This document shows positions 11,308-39,364 of a DNA stretch of 64,000 nt, one piece after another (positions within the stretch are counted from its first letter, which is position 1; the number at the start of each line of letters is the position of its first letter). The stretch covers positions 5,079,003 to 5,143,002 of the forward strand of contig OX030965.1 in assembly GCA_943735955.1 (NCBI GenBank). The letters are read 5' to 3'. Position numbers and translations under genes: made by a program. The DNA comes from Piscicola geometra. Lineage: Eukaryota > Annelida > Clitellata > Hirudinida > Piscicolidae. A model generated the notes under the pieces. It was not told the DNA's origin, did not search any database, and saw only the letters and a program-made list of their open reading frames with translations.

Positions 11308-12991
11308 ATGTCAAACGAAAGAAGTTCTATTTTTGAGGTAAAAACTATTTTTCAAAAAAGTATTTTAAATTATAATGCAAATATTTTAATAAATTTGATA
11401 TAATAACATTCATCAATTATTTCTAACTTTTATATTCATTCTCCTGTCAGACGTTCACTGTCCAGGGGGAAGCATACGACAACCAGACTCTAGAGCAGTT
11501 TTTCCAAGACAATCAAGTCATTTCAACGCCTCAGTTTTACACACAACAATCTCAACAACAACAACAAAATCCCACTTACTTAATTCAGTCACCTGTGCCT
11601 CAACAACAATTCATACAACAAGACCAATTTCATTCTCACAACCCCTACCATAACCAAGTCCAGCAACAAACACAACTACATCAACAATATATTCCCCAAC
11701 AAAAGGTCCATGCTTTTTCAGGACAACAACAAGCCAACTTGATCCAACAACAACTAAACCAACAAAAACAGCTCTACCAACAAAAGAGACAACAACAGCA
11801 ACAACAAACGAATTTGAACCAAATTATAAACACTAATGAAAATCAGATTATTTATATCAAAAGTGATGACAATCCAAGTAACAATACCCTCTTCGTCTCT
11901 GACAACAACAACTATAACAACAATGGACAAATTTTAGAAAATGACATTTTCTCAAACAACAGCAGCACAAACAACAGTTATCTCATCAACAATCACAACA
12001 ACCCAAAGACAACTATCATAAATGAACAGTTCTCTGATGGTGTTGTATCACAAGACAACAACAATACCATTAACAACAACTACTATGAAAATTCATGCAA
12101 TGATTTCACAGGTTAAGACTATAAAGAATCTTAAATAATCCATAGCACTTTAGTATTATATAACTTTTTCATTATTTTTTTTTAAATCTAGCATTTTAAT
12201 TAATTAATTTTAAAATTTATATACTTCATAACCATCAGAATGATACTATTACTTATGGCACTAATTAATAATATTAAATTATTTTGGTACTAATTAACTA
12301 TTTGTAGACCATTATGGCACAAATATAGTAACATCAATATCAGGGGTGGAGGAGGTGGTGGAGGAGTTGTGGATGTCTTGTGAGTCGCACGAGTCACCCA
12401 TCTTCAATGATGGGGCTGCTACTACCAATGACCAGGTGCTCATCTCGATAACTAATTCCATTCATATAGAATTATTTTTTTCCATTTTTTTAAATATAAA
12501 AAATAATTGAATTTATTATTATATTGAAAGACAAAAATATGGCATTATCAGCGTCATCCCCATCATCATCATCATCAGCATCACCATCAACAAAATGTCA
12601 CGATCAACCACAGGTTTATGAGTTTGTCGATCCAAACGAATTGCTTGCGGAGGCTGACGTTGATGATTTGATTAGCAGCAAGGAGAAGATGAAAAAGAAG
12701 AAAAAGAAAAAGTTTCACAAGTTTTATTAACATCAAACTTTCAATAATAATAATAAACTACTGATTATGGAATACCTTCAAATACCTTAGTCATCTAAAA
12801 AAAATTATTAAAAAAAATAAATAATAATAGCCTATTTTCTGTACCTCAGACTGCTACCCACCTGCTACAGCCTCTTCTACAGGGACACCCAACTCGCCAT
12901 CAAGGAGCAGAGGCCTGACGTCTGTGCATACTCTTTTCTATTATTATTTGTGTAGTAGTAGTAGTAGTAGAAGTAGTAGTAGTAGTAGTAA

Positions 12992-13067
<76 letters not shown>

Positions 13068-14074
13068 CCATAATGATCATCAGGCCTCAGTACATGAGGT
13101 GACTTCGATTGTCGACTCGATGTGGAAGCAGTTGGAACCAAAGCACCGAGCTGTGAGTAGTAGTTGTTGTTGTTGTTGTTGTTGTTGTTGCTGCTGTTGT
13201 TGTTGTTATGTTTATGCTGTAGTTGCAATAGTTGTTTTTAAGATAGTTTATGTACTTTTAGTAGTAACATCAAGGACTTGAAATTGTAATTAGTTTTAAT
13301 TTCAACGTTCGCCAGTACTATGAGAAGCTCGCTAAAATTGAGAAGTCAAAGTACAAGAGACTTCTGAAGGTGACAATCTGTTATGTATTACCACTTGCAA
13401 CAGTACTACTGTGTGCTAACAATTCAAGTATTACCAACTATGCTAACAAATTTAACAATGATTTAAAAAAATCCATTGTTTGACGGGATGGGGAAATTGA
13501 AATAATTTTTAAATGGGTTTTAACGGATTCAAGTTCAAACTGCGGTCATTGTTATTCTTGCATGACAGAAAGAGGCTGGCAAGCTGGAGAGAGGCAAAGA
13601 TGGCAAGACAGGCACGGGTACAAGCAAGAAGATTAAGCAGGCCAAGCAGCAAGACGAGGTGGGTGGTAGAGGTGAGGAGAGATGAGGTGAATGAGTGAGA
13701 GAAGTTAAAAATGAGATGTGTGGAGGAGTGTGGAATGGTGATAAAGTGAGTGAGTGGTAGAGAATGAGGTGAATGGATGGGTGGGCTGGCTAACAAAAGA
13801 AGTATGATTGCATAAATACTACTACTACTATCATTATCATTTCATCAAACACTCATGACGTCAGAAGGCGGTGGGTCACGTGGTGTGTCGTAGGGAGGGC
13901 TGTACGCTGAGGGCGATTGACGACGTGAGATGGAGCAAGGACTACTGCAGCACGCAGTGTGTCGTCAACCACTGCAAGTCAGTAGGGGGGATGGTGTGAA
14001 GATGGTTGTGGTAGTAGTAGTAGTAGTAGTAGTAGTAGGAGTAGTAGTAGTAGTAGTAGTAGTAGTAATAGTAA

Positions 14075-14130
<56 letters not shown>

Positions 14131-14503
14131 AGGATTGGAGGAGTAATATACTCCTATTATACTATATTAGTTAATTATAGTTTTAATTTAGATAGGATTT
14201 ATTTTAATAATAATATTAATATTAATAGTGACGAGCATTTTATAGTGGTGTATAACCCGAACGGGCTATTAGACCACTTATTTTGTACATTTTCAGTTGC
14301 GCCTATGGGCTACTAGGGATTCGGTTGCACTCGAACCTACTGTTTATTTTTTATTAAGATTAATAATTTATTTCGTTTTATTATTCAAAATGTTGTTATT
14401 TTTCACCGTTTCATCATAAACTTGCATCCATTGCAGAGACGTCTTCAAGGCTTGGGTGATCGCCAGGAAGGAAGAATTGGAAAATTCTGAGAAGAAGGAA
14501 TAA
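11308..14503 (+). CDS. TOX-family HMG-box protein
   Basis: Ten exons: 11308-11337, 11451-12111, 12308-12435, 12614-12711 (or -12720), 12850-12919, 13084-13152, 13316-13369, 13569-13658, 13865-13977, 14437-14503; 459 aa. The N-terminal half is Gln/Asn-rich (residues about 45-225). A Lys-rich stretch precedes one HMG box at about residues 306-370, with LFYRDTQLAIKEQ, EVTSIVDSMWKQL and YYEKLAKIEKSKYKRLLK as in TOX proteins. The C-terminus carries a four-Cys segment (VCRREGC, DYCSTQC) followed by VVNHCKDVFKAWVIARK, which matches the TOX4-type tail. Family role: nuclear DNA-binding chromatin factor. An apparent exon at 12531-12613 does not fit the phase, so I start exon 4 at 12614. The exact TOX paralogue is not resolvable. 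Confidence 0.85.
12954..13070. repeat. (TAG)n microsatellite in TOX-like intron
   Basis: A nearly pure TAG/GTA run with one AAG and one TAA interruption, filling the intron between the two exons that encode the HMG box. Confidence 0.95.
13153..13210. repeat. (GTT)n run at TOX-like donor
   Basis: The intron starts GTGAGTAGTAG and passes directly into GTT repeats, a repeat continuous with the splice donor. Confidence 0.85.
14005..14131. repeat. (GTA)n microsatellite in last TOX-like intron
   Basis: A GTA/GTAATA run starting about 27 bases after the GTCAGT donor at 13978. Confidence 0.95.
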
Positions 14504-14697
14504 AGTCTTTTAGATTGCTTCTTCTCTAGAAAGAGTCCATGTGTACATTTATATATATAATTAAAAACTATATTTCAGTTCTTTTTGAGACAAAGATTTT
14601 TAAAACAAAGAATAATTGAATTTTTCGCTAATTTCGATTAAATTATTTTGAATAAACTTGTCAAAAAGTGTCGGCCACCGGGGATGGTGGGTTGTAA

Positions 14698-14770
14698 TGC
14701 CCAGACCCGGGATTGAACCGGGGACCTTTAGATCTTCAGTCTAACGCTCTCCCAACTGAGCTATCTAGGC
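14698..14770 (-). tRNA. tRNA-Phe (GAA)
   Basis: A 73-nt cloverleaf. The acceptor stem pairs GCCTAGA with TCTGGGC (one T-G wobble), with discriminator A. The A-box region is TAGCTCAGTTGG, the B box GGTTCAATCCC, and the anticodon GAA is at 14737-14735. There is no intron. A run of five T lies about 30 nt downstream on the minus strand and can end Pol III transcription. It closely follows the animal tRNA-Phe consensus, so it looks functional. Confidence 0.95.
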
Positions 14771-15299
14771 CGACGAATTCTCTATCATTAAATTGAATTT
14801 CTTTACACATAATTTAAAACAATTTTTTATAGTTTATCTAAAAATATATTGTTTATGACTTATATAAAATGTATTCTAAATCAAAAATGTATTCAGTTAA
14901 AGTCATATCCTAAATGTTTCCAAGAGGAATCATAGCTGTATCATCAGACCACTAAATCATTAGAATTGCAAATTTTTGTGCCTTAATACAATAATACTGC
15001 ATTAACTATTCAAAACTAAAAATAAACTTTACAAGAAGTCATCTGCCGCAACTAAAATACTCCTTTAGAGATCACTCTAATATGATCAAAGACCCAATTC
15101 CCCCAAGCCATGGTCTTGTTTTGGAACAAAAATTGTAAAAATATTTATTTTGATTTTTGAAAATTTGAGCAAGATACTTCTAATATATGGTTTAATTTAG
15201 TCTATCTTTTCTCAAATCATTTTGAATACATTCACGAACACATTAGGTACGCGTCAAGGGCGGCGATTTTTTTTGTTTTTTTTTTTGTCTATATAATTC

Positions 15300-15660
15300 A
15301 CAGCCTGACAGACGCATGCCATCTTACAATGGTTCTGAGAACCATGGTTCTAATGCGCCAAGGCGCCACTCCACACGACGTACATATCTCTCAATGCATA
15401 CGTCGCAAACACCGTATCATATACACTAGGTATATGATAGTTCACGGTTGCTTCCAAGGATTCGAACTGGCAACCTTTAAGTTGCAAGTCCGACGTCTAC
15501 CAACTAAGCCATCCCCGCTCCCCTGCTGCAAATCTTGGGGGGGTCCTACCCAGAATGAGCGGCGATCCTGGGGGGTCTTCGAATCTCTACCATTAAAATG
15601 GACCCTTCGCTACCAAAAAGTGGGAAGTCCAGACCCCAGGACCCCTCAGGATCACCGCCC
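15300..15660 (-). repeat. SINE-like element with tRNA-like segment
   Basis: On the minus strand the unit begins GGTGATCCTGAGGGGTCC. It continues through a GC-rich module of about 140 bp, then a tRNA-like stretch (15446-15520) with an A-box-like TGGCTTAGTTGG and a B-box-like AGTTCGAATCC, then a tail containing the palindrome GGTTCTGAGAACC. The 140-bp module recurs at 50993-51136. The tRNA-like part does not form a good acceptor stem, so I do not call it a tRNA. Classification as a SINE is inference from Pol III boxes plus copy number of at least two. Confidence 0.6.
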
Positions 15661-16069
15661 GTAGTAGGCGTGCTAAAGAAAATAATAATGGTTCATCATC
15701 ATCATCTTAGAGCGGGCGCAGATAATTAACTAAGATATCATAATGGTATAAAATAAATTAAATTAAGAAGTCAAATGTATAATTTCAGTGGGGCACAAAT
15801 CTATTAGGGGGCCAAGCCTTCAGGCAATGCGTCTGATCCTCTCATATGAAGCTTTTTCTTGAATTTTAAATTGTCTCTTTCATGAAAGAAAACTTAAACT
15901 CGATTAAAAAAACTATTATCCAAACTTGAAACTCCCGGAACATTATTAAAATTAGTTCAAGTACTAGCAGTTAATATTGCATTGTAGTGGAACAATCAAA
16001 CGAATCCAAGAATTAGCGTTTTGCATACCTAGCGTCACTAAGCTATCAAGATCTATGTAGGTAAGCTTA

Positions 16070-16089
16070 AATGCGTATATATACGCATT
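16070..16089. repeat. Perfect 20-bp palindrome
   Basis: AATGCGTATATATACGCATT equals its own reverse complement. It lies in the spacer upstream of the SLC26 gene. Function unknown. Confidence 0.9.
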
Positions 16090-16754
16090 GAAATATATGC
16101 CTTTTCATTTCACTTAAAGGCTGAACAATTTGTTGATAGTTCTATAAAATCGATAGACGTTAAATACTGCTGAGAAAACGTCCTAAATCAAGAATCTTCA
16201 CATTTAACAAGGTTATTAGCTCATTTACTTCTGCATATCATTCAGATTAAGATATTAAACTATAAACATTTAATTTTATACAAATATTCTCATCTGGTAA
16301 TTTCAAAAACATCTGGTTTCGCTGTATGAAATAATTCTATAGTGGACCCAAGAGCTGGGGTTTCTTCTTTGATCATACAATCGGTGCCGGCTGATAGCTT
16401 TTATTGCATTTTTTTCCTCCACTAACTCCAAGTAGGATATTTAAATGCCTAAGCCACGACAATAATACTCGTCTTTGTATCGTATTGTATTTCTCGCAAT
16501 CTCAGTTGAGAAGGATCATCACAAGGAATTGTATGGAATGAATTGTTTGACTTCCAAAATATTATAATTTTAAAAAAGCTTTTTGGCAGTTTAACGTCTT
16601 TTCTGTATTTTCCAAAAGTATCTATGTTCAGTTTCGAAGAAGAGAAGATGAAAATGAAAATAGAAACTGTGAACTTTTATTTAAACCATTCCCATCTCGA
16701 AGACCTCTGACACGCCCTCAATAGACTATAGTCTTCAGCTAGTCTATTTATAGT

Positions 16755-16821
16755 CTGAAATATTTTCTTGAAAATAGTGTTTAAATAGTATTTAAACACT
16801 ATTTTCAAGAAAATATTTCAG
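16755..16821. repeat. 67-bp perfect inverted repeat (33 + 1 + 33)
   Basis: The left arm, 16755-16787, starts CTGAAATATTTTC. The right arm, 16789-16821, is its exact reverse complement and ends GAAAATATTTCAG. One G at 16788 separates them. It lies about 260 bp before the SLC26 start codon. It could be a foldback-type element remnant or a recent palindromic duplication. Confidence 0.95.
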
Positions 16822-17079
16822 TTTCTAGATTTGAGATTTTTGCAAAAAAAATGAAGGGTTAAAACATGATTTCATTTTTTCGAATATATTTATTAGATAT
16901 ATTTTGCAAAATGTTTGCTGAACTAAAGCGTGGGGTTCTATTCATCTTAATCGATCAATTAAAATCATTATTTTTACAAACCTTCATCAAAAAAAGCAAA
17001 ACTCAACAAATCACTTCATAAACCTCGTGACATTTCAGGCCACTTCAGTAATTAATGTAAACACGCAGAGCTCAAAGAA

Positions 17080-20071
17080 ATGGAGCGAGACACCGATCAA
17101 GAGCTTTTGAGTATTTGCACCTTGCACAGGGGTCACACCCAGGCGCAGTTCGATGAAAAACACAACCGCATCGAGCCAAAGCGGACGACCTTCGCTGAGA
17201 CACTGAAGAAGGCGTGTAACTTCTCGTCCCAGTGTGCGAAGAAATGTCTTCAGCAAAAGCTGCCCTTCATCCCCTTTCTTACTTCGTACAAGTTTAAAAG
17301 TTACTTCTTCCGAGACCTTCTCTCTGGCATTTGCATCGGTTTCATGGGTGTTCCTCAGAGTCTGGGATACGCCAGAATCGCAAAGGTGAGACTGAAAGGA
17401 GATAGGAAAGGTCGTAAAAGGAGTAGAAAATACCGAAACACTATAGTGTTTATTTGAAATTGATATGTATATAAATATTTTTGTTGTCAAGTCTGTATAT
17501 ATTATTCTAATTCTCTTTTTATTCAACTTTTCATCTTAGACTTTACTCCCTACTGCACCATTTCGAGCCCAAACTTAAAAGAGTCCAATACACAGGTTCC
17601 CGAAATAATGGGTCTCTACTCATCCATCTTCCCGGTCTTCATCTACTTCTTTTTCACGTCAGCGAAACACGTGTCGATAGGCGCCGTTGCGATCATCAGT
17701 TTGGTGATGAGGACAACCGTCGAGACTCTCTCTCTGCCTTCCGATGCGATGATGAGCAGTGCCAACGCAAGTATGCTCAATGACACCGAGTTCCTGGAAA
17801 GCGTGCGGCAAGCTGACGAAAGTGCCATCATCGTTTTTTCCGCCAGTTACTGCTGTGCTGCGAGTCTCATCCTCATATTACTGAGCTTCTTCAAGCTGGG
17901 ATTCATCGCTTCCTTCATGTCTGAGGCCTTCATCAGCGCTTTCCTCGCCGCTAACTTCATCAAGATCAATCTCTACCAGTTGAAGGACATGCTTGGACTG
18001 GTCGGCATCAAAAAGCACGTCGGAGCATTCGAATTCTTCTTCAATTTTTACGAAATCGCAAAAGAGTCTCCCAACTCCAACTTGGTGGGAGTGGCGATGG
18101 GTGTGGTCAGTCTGAACACTCTGCTCTTCTTCAAGTACTACGTCAACGAAAAGTTCAAGAAAAAGTTCAAGTTTCCCCTGCCTGTAGAGATACTAGTGGT
18201 GGTGATCGCCATCTTCTGCAACAGAGTCTTGAAGTTGGAGCAACAGTACAGCGTCGAGATCTTGACGGGCATCAAGCCTGGCCTGCCTGCTTTGGTGCTC
18301 CCCTCACCAAGCCTCATGTACCAGTATGCCTTTGACGCCTTTCTGTGCGCTATTGTGGCTTTCCTGCTCGTCGGCATGATGGCTAAGCTCTTCGCTCACA
18401 AATACGGCTACGAGTTTAATAGCGACCAGGTTTTTTTGGCTGTGTTTTGATTAACGGCACAATGAATTTATCAAAGTATTTCTATCAAAATTTAATAAAT
18501 TAATTTTGTGGAATTTAAATAAGGGATATTTATAATTAATGCGACGCCAACAGGAAATGTTCGCCTTGGGCATCAGTGGAGTTCTGGGCTGCTTCTTCAG
18601 CATCCTGACTCCATGCACGGCTCCTGCCCGCTGTTTCTTGATGGAGTCGACTGGAGGAAAGACGCAGGCGTGTCACCTCTTCACCGCTGCCTTCTCGCTC
18701 TTCACCCTCCTCGCCTTCTCCAGCTTCATGCGAGACCTGCCCATCTGCGTGCTGGCCGCCATCATCATTTCCGCTCTCATCCCACTTGTCAAGTATTTCT
18801 TCGACCCTATCCACTTCTACAAGACCAACAAGTACGACCTGATGATCTGGGTGGTGACCTTCTGTGCAAACATGCTGTTCAGCGTGCAGGAGGGAATGGT
18901 GGTGGGCATCACTTTCTCGATGGTGGTGGTGCACGTCTGGATGCTGAAAGAGACCAGAGGAGGTGTCCTCGACAAGCATTCGAGTGGAATGTTCCTCGAT
19001 AAAGAATTGTACCTCAAAGATGTCTCCAAAGGAGGCCAAGGCGTGGAGAAGATGATGGATGAAGCTCTTCAGCAAAGAAGCATCTTCATCTTCAAGTTTG
19101 AGGCTCCCATTTTCTTCAGCACCTTGGACCTCTTCAAAAGTCTTCTCTTCAAACAAATTCCATCGCCTACTATGCTCAAACACGAAAAGACCAAATCTTC
19201 AAAGAAAAGCAAGATCACAAAAACGCCTCTGAAAGTCGCAGAAGATCAGAATGGGGCTGATTCACCCGGTAAGCAGACGATCAACCTTGAGAGTGGGGTT
19301 TTTCTCGTAAACGAAGACCAATCTAAGCTGAAATGCATCATTCTTGACTTCTCCGCCGTCACTCTGATGGACACAAACTCTGCCCGTTTCATTGCCTTTC
19401 TGCATCTAGAGTACGGGAAACATGGAGTGGTTTTGATGCTGGCTGCCTGTAATCTCTGCGTCTCAACCCTCCTTGGAAATGTGAGTATATTTCTTAAAAC
19501 AATGAGTTCATGTCTTAAAGTCTACAAACACTTTTGTACAATAAACAACAATAAACTAACTTCCACACAACAAACAACTGAAAAATATTCACAAATTAAA
19601 CAACTAAAAAAACATTTCCACAATAAACAAACTCCTTCTTGCCTCCGTCCATCCCAGGTAAAAGAGTGCGATGACTTAGCGAAGCGACACGTCTATCCAA
19701 CCGTCGCTGACGCCTTCATCGCCTCCTTCGCCATCCACCAGAGCAGTGTCTGCAGCAGCAACGATGATGATGACGATCCTGCCATCGTAAGTGCCTGTCC
19801 TTGAACTCTGTAATGATGATGATGATGCCGATCGATAAGGTGTATTTCAACAATTGATCAGCCAAGAGGGCTTAATAATATTTATTATTATTAGTAATAT
19901 TATTATTAATTATAACAATATTAATAATACTAATAATTCTAATTATTAATATTTTTGTTAATCGGAAATTTTAATTAGACGTACAAATTAGACATCTTAT
20001 CAACTGATTTATTGGTATCTCGACAAATTATTATTAATTTTTACACACCTATTTTGATTATTCAGATGTAG
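17080..20071 (+). CDS. SLC26/SulP anion transporter with STAS domain
   Basis: Exons 17080-17385, 17596-18429, 18554-19480, 19658-19786, and a tentative last exon 20066-20071 (ATG TAG); about 733 aa. The membrane domain contains FRDLLSGICIGFMGVPQSLGYA, split over the family's TM1 region, then VPEIMGLYSSIFPVF, SIGAVAIISLV, FMSEAFISAFLAANFIKI and EMFALGISGVLG, followed by the membrane re-entry of SulP proteins. The C-terminal STAS domain shows CIILDFSAVTLMDTNSARF and ends with an acidic tail. Family role: exchange of sulfate, chloride, bicarbonate or related anions. The substrate cannot be assigned. If the last GTAAGT is not used, translation stops at 19804 instead. All main joins are phase 0. 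Confidence 0.9.
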
Positions 20072-21112
20072 TCTCGGACCAAAGTCAAGTTTACTGTTTT
20101 ACGGCACCCTCAAACGCACCCTTGAACTGTTTTACCCTCACCATCAATATTATCATCATCATCATCCTCATTATTACCATCATCATAATCATAATCATAA
20201 TCATAATCTTTTTCTTTTCCTTTTCCTAATCATAACCATTTTTCTTCTTTTCTTTCTCCTTCTCATCATCATCATCGTCATCATTATCATCTGCCTCCTT
20301 CTCATCATCATCATCATCACTATCATCATCGCCCTAGTCTCGAACTTGGTGAGACGATGCCGTAGAATTTTGTATTCTTACTAATAATATGGTAAACTCT
20401 ACAATGTCACCTTCGAAAAAAAGCATGGAGTTGAAACACGTAGGATGTTTGTTTGTTTCTCTCGCTATTATTTTCTTTTTGTATGTTTGTCTTTCTTGGC
20501 TCTCCGAATACTAAGAGACTTTTAAGAAAAGCACTTTAGAATCGAGAGTAGTCTAGAGTAGAGTAGTATAGATTGTGTGCACAAGCAATTTAGTATGCAA
20601 TTTTTTAACAGTCGCATAGTTTGCTGTTTTTTCTCAAATATTTCGATTTAGTTAATCAATTTTGATGCGCTGAATGTTTCAGACATTTAAAAATAGCATA
20701 ATATTGAGTCCATATTCGACATTGTCTTTTGAAAGTGCACTATTTTTCAAGTATTTTACCGAAATGCATCATTCCAATTCTTATTCCTTCCTTCAAAACA
20801 CTTCACACTCTTTTGATATTTCAAGTTCTCTCGATGTAATTGAAGATGCTGCTGCCGCTGATGATGATGATGATGTATTTAAATGTGATCAAATTGCTCC
20901 TTACATTTTCACATTTTGTAATAAAGTTTGTAAGTTTTTGCGGCGCCGTTAATAGTTTTTGAAAGCACTGAGACAAAAATGTCCGATTAATTATTTTATC
21001 TACGATAAAAAATAAGAAAAGAATGAGATAAATGTCTATAACAATGTTTCTTACATTTTTAGTCAGACTCTTAAAACAAGTCTGTTTGGCGCTCTTTTTT
21101 AAACGTGAGAAC
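20072..21112. other. Spacer after the SLC26 gene
   Basis: AT-rich with ATT, TCA and ATAATC runs (20150-20330), probably partly 3' UTR. An open frame at 20674-20952 has no recognisable domain or splice context. No gene is supported. Confidence 0.5.
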
Positions 21113-22719
21113 TAGAGGTCGGACATGGACGATTTTTCATTCCCGGTCCCGTCCCGTTCCCGAAATTTGTTTTCCCGTCCCGTCCCGTTCCCGATGGGAC
21201 TACAGAATTTTGATTCCCGTCCCGTCCCGTTCCCGAAATTTTTTTTCCCGTCCCGTCCCGTTCCCGATGGGACATCAGAATTTTGATTCCCGTCCCGACC
21301 CGTTCCCGAAATTTTTTTTTCCGTCCCGACCCGTTCCCGAAAGCTTATTGTTTTTTATTCATTTTCGCTGCCGTTTTCACTGGTCCCAAACTTGCTAGTT
21401 CTAACATTTCTTAAAATTCATTATTTGAAAGTCAGAGAATATTTCTTTTAATGAAATAAAAAAAACACGATTTAAATTTCAAATATTTATTGAAATGAAA
21501 GTATTGAAGTTAGTCATTGTTTTTGAGTAATTCAATCAAGTCTTTATTGCTTTTCACACGGGTTAAACCGTTAAGAGTTTCAGCTTTCAAATGAGATGAT
21601 TTTGGGTCTGAAGTTAAACGACCACATATTGAAAAATTCCGTTTACAGCGAATATAACTTGCAGATATACTAAACAAAATTTTGGCTACTTCTTGTAGTA
21701 TTTTAAAATTGCTCATTTTATTCCAGTAAAATAAAACATCTTTATAATTTTCAATTTTTTTGGGACGTAATTGTGAATATTTGTACAATTCATCCTCTTC
21801 TGAATTTTTTTCTTCGTTCATTATTATTAATTCTTCAATAATGTTAGAAATATGTTTTTTGACAACGTTCTTATTCTCCACAACTGCAAATATAAAATCA
21901 TTCGTATAATTTGATAGTATAATAATTTTATTATAATTTTTACGTTATAAAAACAAACATAATAGGTCTAAATAACCATCATTTGTTTTTTTTCTCAACG
22001 GCACTGCAGCTTGGTCTGGCTGTACAAAATAGAATTAAATTTTCTCTGATGAAAGTCTTGGTATTTATTTCTTTTCTATCCCAAACTTTTTTCCTATTAT
22101 TCTTTCATACTGGGGATGCAACAGACATGCTGTCATATGAATAAGATCAATGGCATCTTTTCTTTTGTCGAAATGATCAACTGAGCAATCATTTGGAAAT
22201 TAATTATTCAAATTCAAAGTATTAATTTATAAAATTAAAATAATATAACTGACCAGTTTGATTTCATCTGAAAAGTTTTCATCATCACCCATTTGTTCTA
22301 ATCTCCCTAATCTTTGGACTCATCATAACAACTTCAAATGTAGTGTTGGAGATTCCGACATTGGCAATGGTGGCTTCGCTATACATTTCTATTGCATTTA
22401 ATACTTATTTTAAGTACGGAGTATCGATGAAATAAAAATTTCCATACTTAGAAGTTTGCTGAAAAATCATTGTTAAAGAATCCAATCCCAATAACTTGTA
22501 TTCCCGTTTTTCCCGTTCCCGATTTAAAAGTTGATTCCCGTTCCCATCTTTTCCCGTTCCCGATTTGAATTTTGATTCCCGTTCCCGTTCCCGTCCCGAA
22601 AACCTATTCCCGGTTCCCGACTTTTCCCGTCCCGAAATTAATTTTCATTCCCGTTCCCGCGGGAGTCCCGCGGGTACCCGCGGGTACCCGGTCAGATCGG
22701 GTACCCGGTCCGACCTCTA
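21113..22719. mobile_element. hAT-superfamily DNA transposon, degenerate
   Basis: The terminal inverted repeat TAGAGGTCGGAC occurs at the left end and, reverse-complemented, at the right end (22708-22719). It is flanked by an exact 8-bp target duplication GTGAGAAC (21105-21112 and 22720-22727), the hAT signature. Both subterminal regions are packed with CCCGTCCCGTTCCCG-type repeats (21137-21350 and 22500-22700). The interior holds a remnant transposase exon on the minus strand. Total length is 1607 bp, shorter than an autonomous hAT, so it is an internally deleted or decayed copy. Confidence 0.93.
21510..21881 (-). pseudogene. hAT transposase C-terminal dimerisation remnant
   Basis: A 123-residue open frame resembling the hAT family dimerisation domain: FKILQEVAKILFSISAS, then the CKRNFSICGR segment (SERxFSxxG in the family), and a final LNGLTRVKSN stretch. 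It lacks the zinc finger and the RNase H-like DDE core, so it is a fragment. It sits inside the element bounded by the 8-bp duplication. Confidence 0.75.
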
Positions 22720-22727
22720 GTGAGAAC

Positions 22728-23252
22728 CCACCCCCTCCTCCCATCCTTCCACGTTTTTTCTGATTAAGCCACTGGTGCTTGGGTAATGATCAAAAGGGAG
22801 TATTGGTGATGATGTAGTGGCGATATTTATGAAAAGAATTCGGGTGAGGTTGGATGTGAAGTGTGGTTCAATTAATTATAAAATACGTTTGATTGATTGA
22901 TAATTTTTTATTAAATCTTCGTAATTAATGTCATGAAACATTATAAATACTATGCTTTTTTAATTCAAACAGTGTGAAAAATGGGTAAAAAATACTAAAT
23001 TTTAGTTTATGTTGACTTCTTAAATTGCATTTAAAGAGATTGTACCATTAGATTTACTCTCAGCCAAAATGTTAATTCGATAGTTACTATTTCTACGATT
23101 TTTTCACCATCTCATATTTATCATGAAAAAAACGATCTGAGTAAAAAAAATATTTGAATTGTTAAAAAACACAATTTCATACACTCCAGACTTTCAATTC
23201 AAAATATTATATAAATAATCTTTTTCTAAATTCTTTTTAATCCTCTCTGGAC
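22728..23252. other. Spacer / JIP3 5' flank
   Basis: AT-rich, with no coding signal. It probably contains the JIP3-like promoter and 5' UTR. No TATA box is obvious. Confidence 0.4.
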
Positions 23253-38981
<15,729 letters not shown>

Positions 38982-39316
38982 ATGACCCACAAGAGAGTCT
39001 TCCACTCATCCGTCTCCTTCTCTTCTTCTTTTTCTTACTCCTTCATTCTCCTCATCATCTTTTTCTCGTTCTCTCTATCCACCCTGATGACGTCATCTTT
39101 TGACTTGGACGCATGCGCAGAAGAGCCGGAAGTGCCATATGGTTCGTCGCTGACGTCATTGATTGTTTATTTATTTCAATTTTTCGATTATTAAACTGGC
39201 GCCTAAAAGTAAATGGGAAGAAAAATGATAAGGTTGCGAAGTTTTTATCGGGTATTGAAGCACTGTTAAACAGCACTGGCATCTGATTTGCCTAATTATC
39301 ATCATTGTCGTCATCG

Positions 39317-39364
<48 letters not shown>

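Noticed and set aside
12531..12613. Ser-rich stretch as part of a TOX-like exon
   Set aside because: The preceding exon ends in phase 0 and only the acceptor CCACAG at 12613 restores the frame; this stretch is then intronic.
14215..14345. Possible SINE fragment with GGTTCGAGT on the minus strand
   Set aside because: Only a partial B-box-like match, no A box, and no second copy seen in the window.
15446..15520. Candidate second tRNA gene on the minus strand
   Set aside because: A- and B-box-like motifs exist, but the acceptor ends do not pair and the anticodon stem is poor; treated as part of a SINE-like element.
20674..20952. 92-residue open frame
   Set aside because: No domain, no splice context, biased composition; likely chance.
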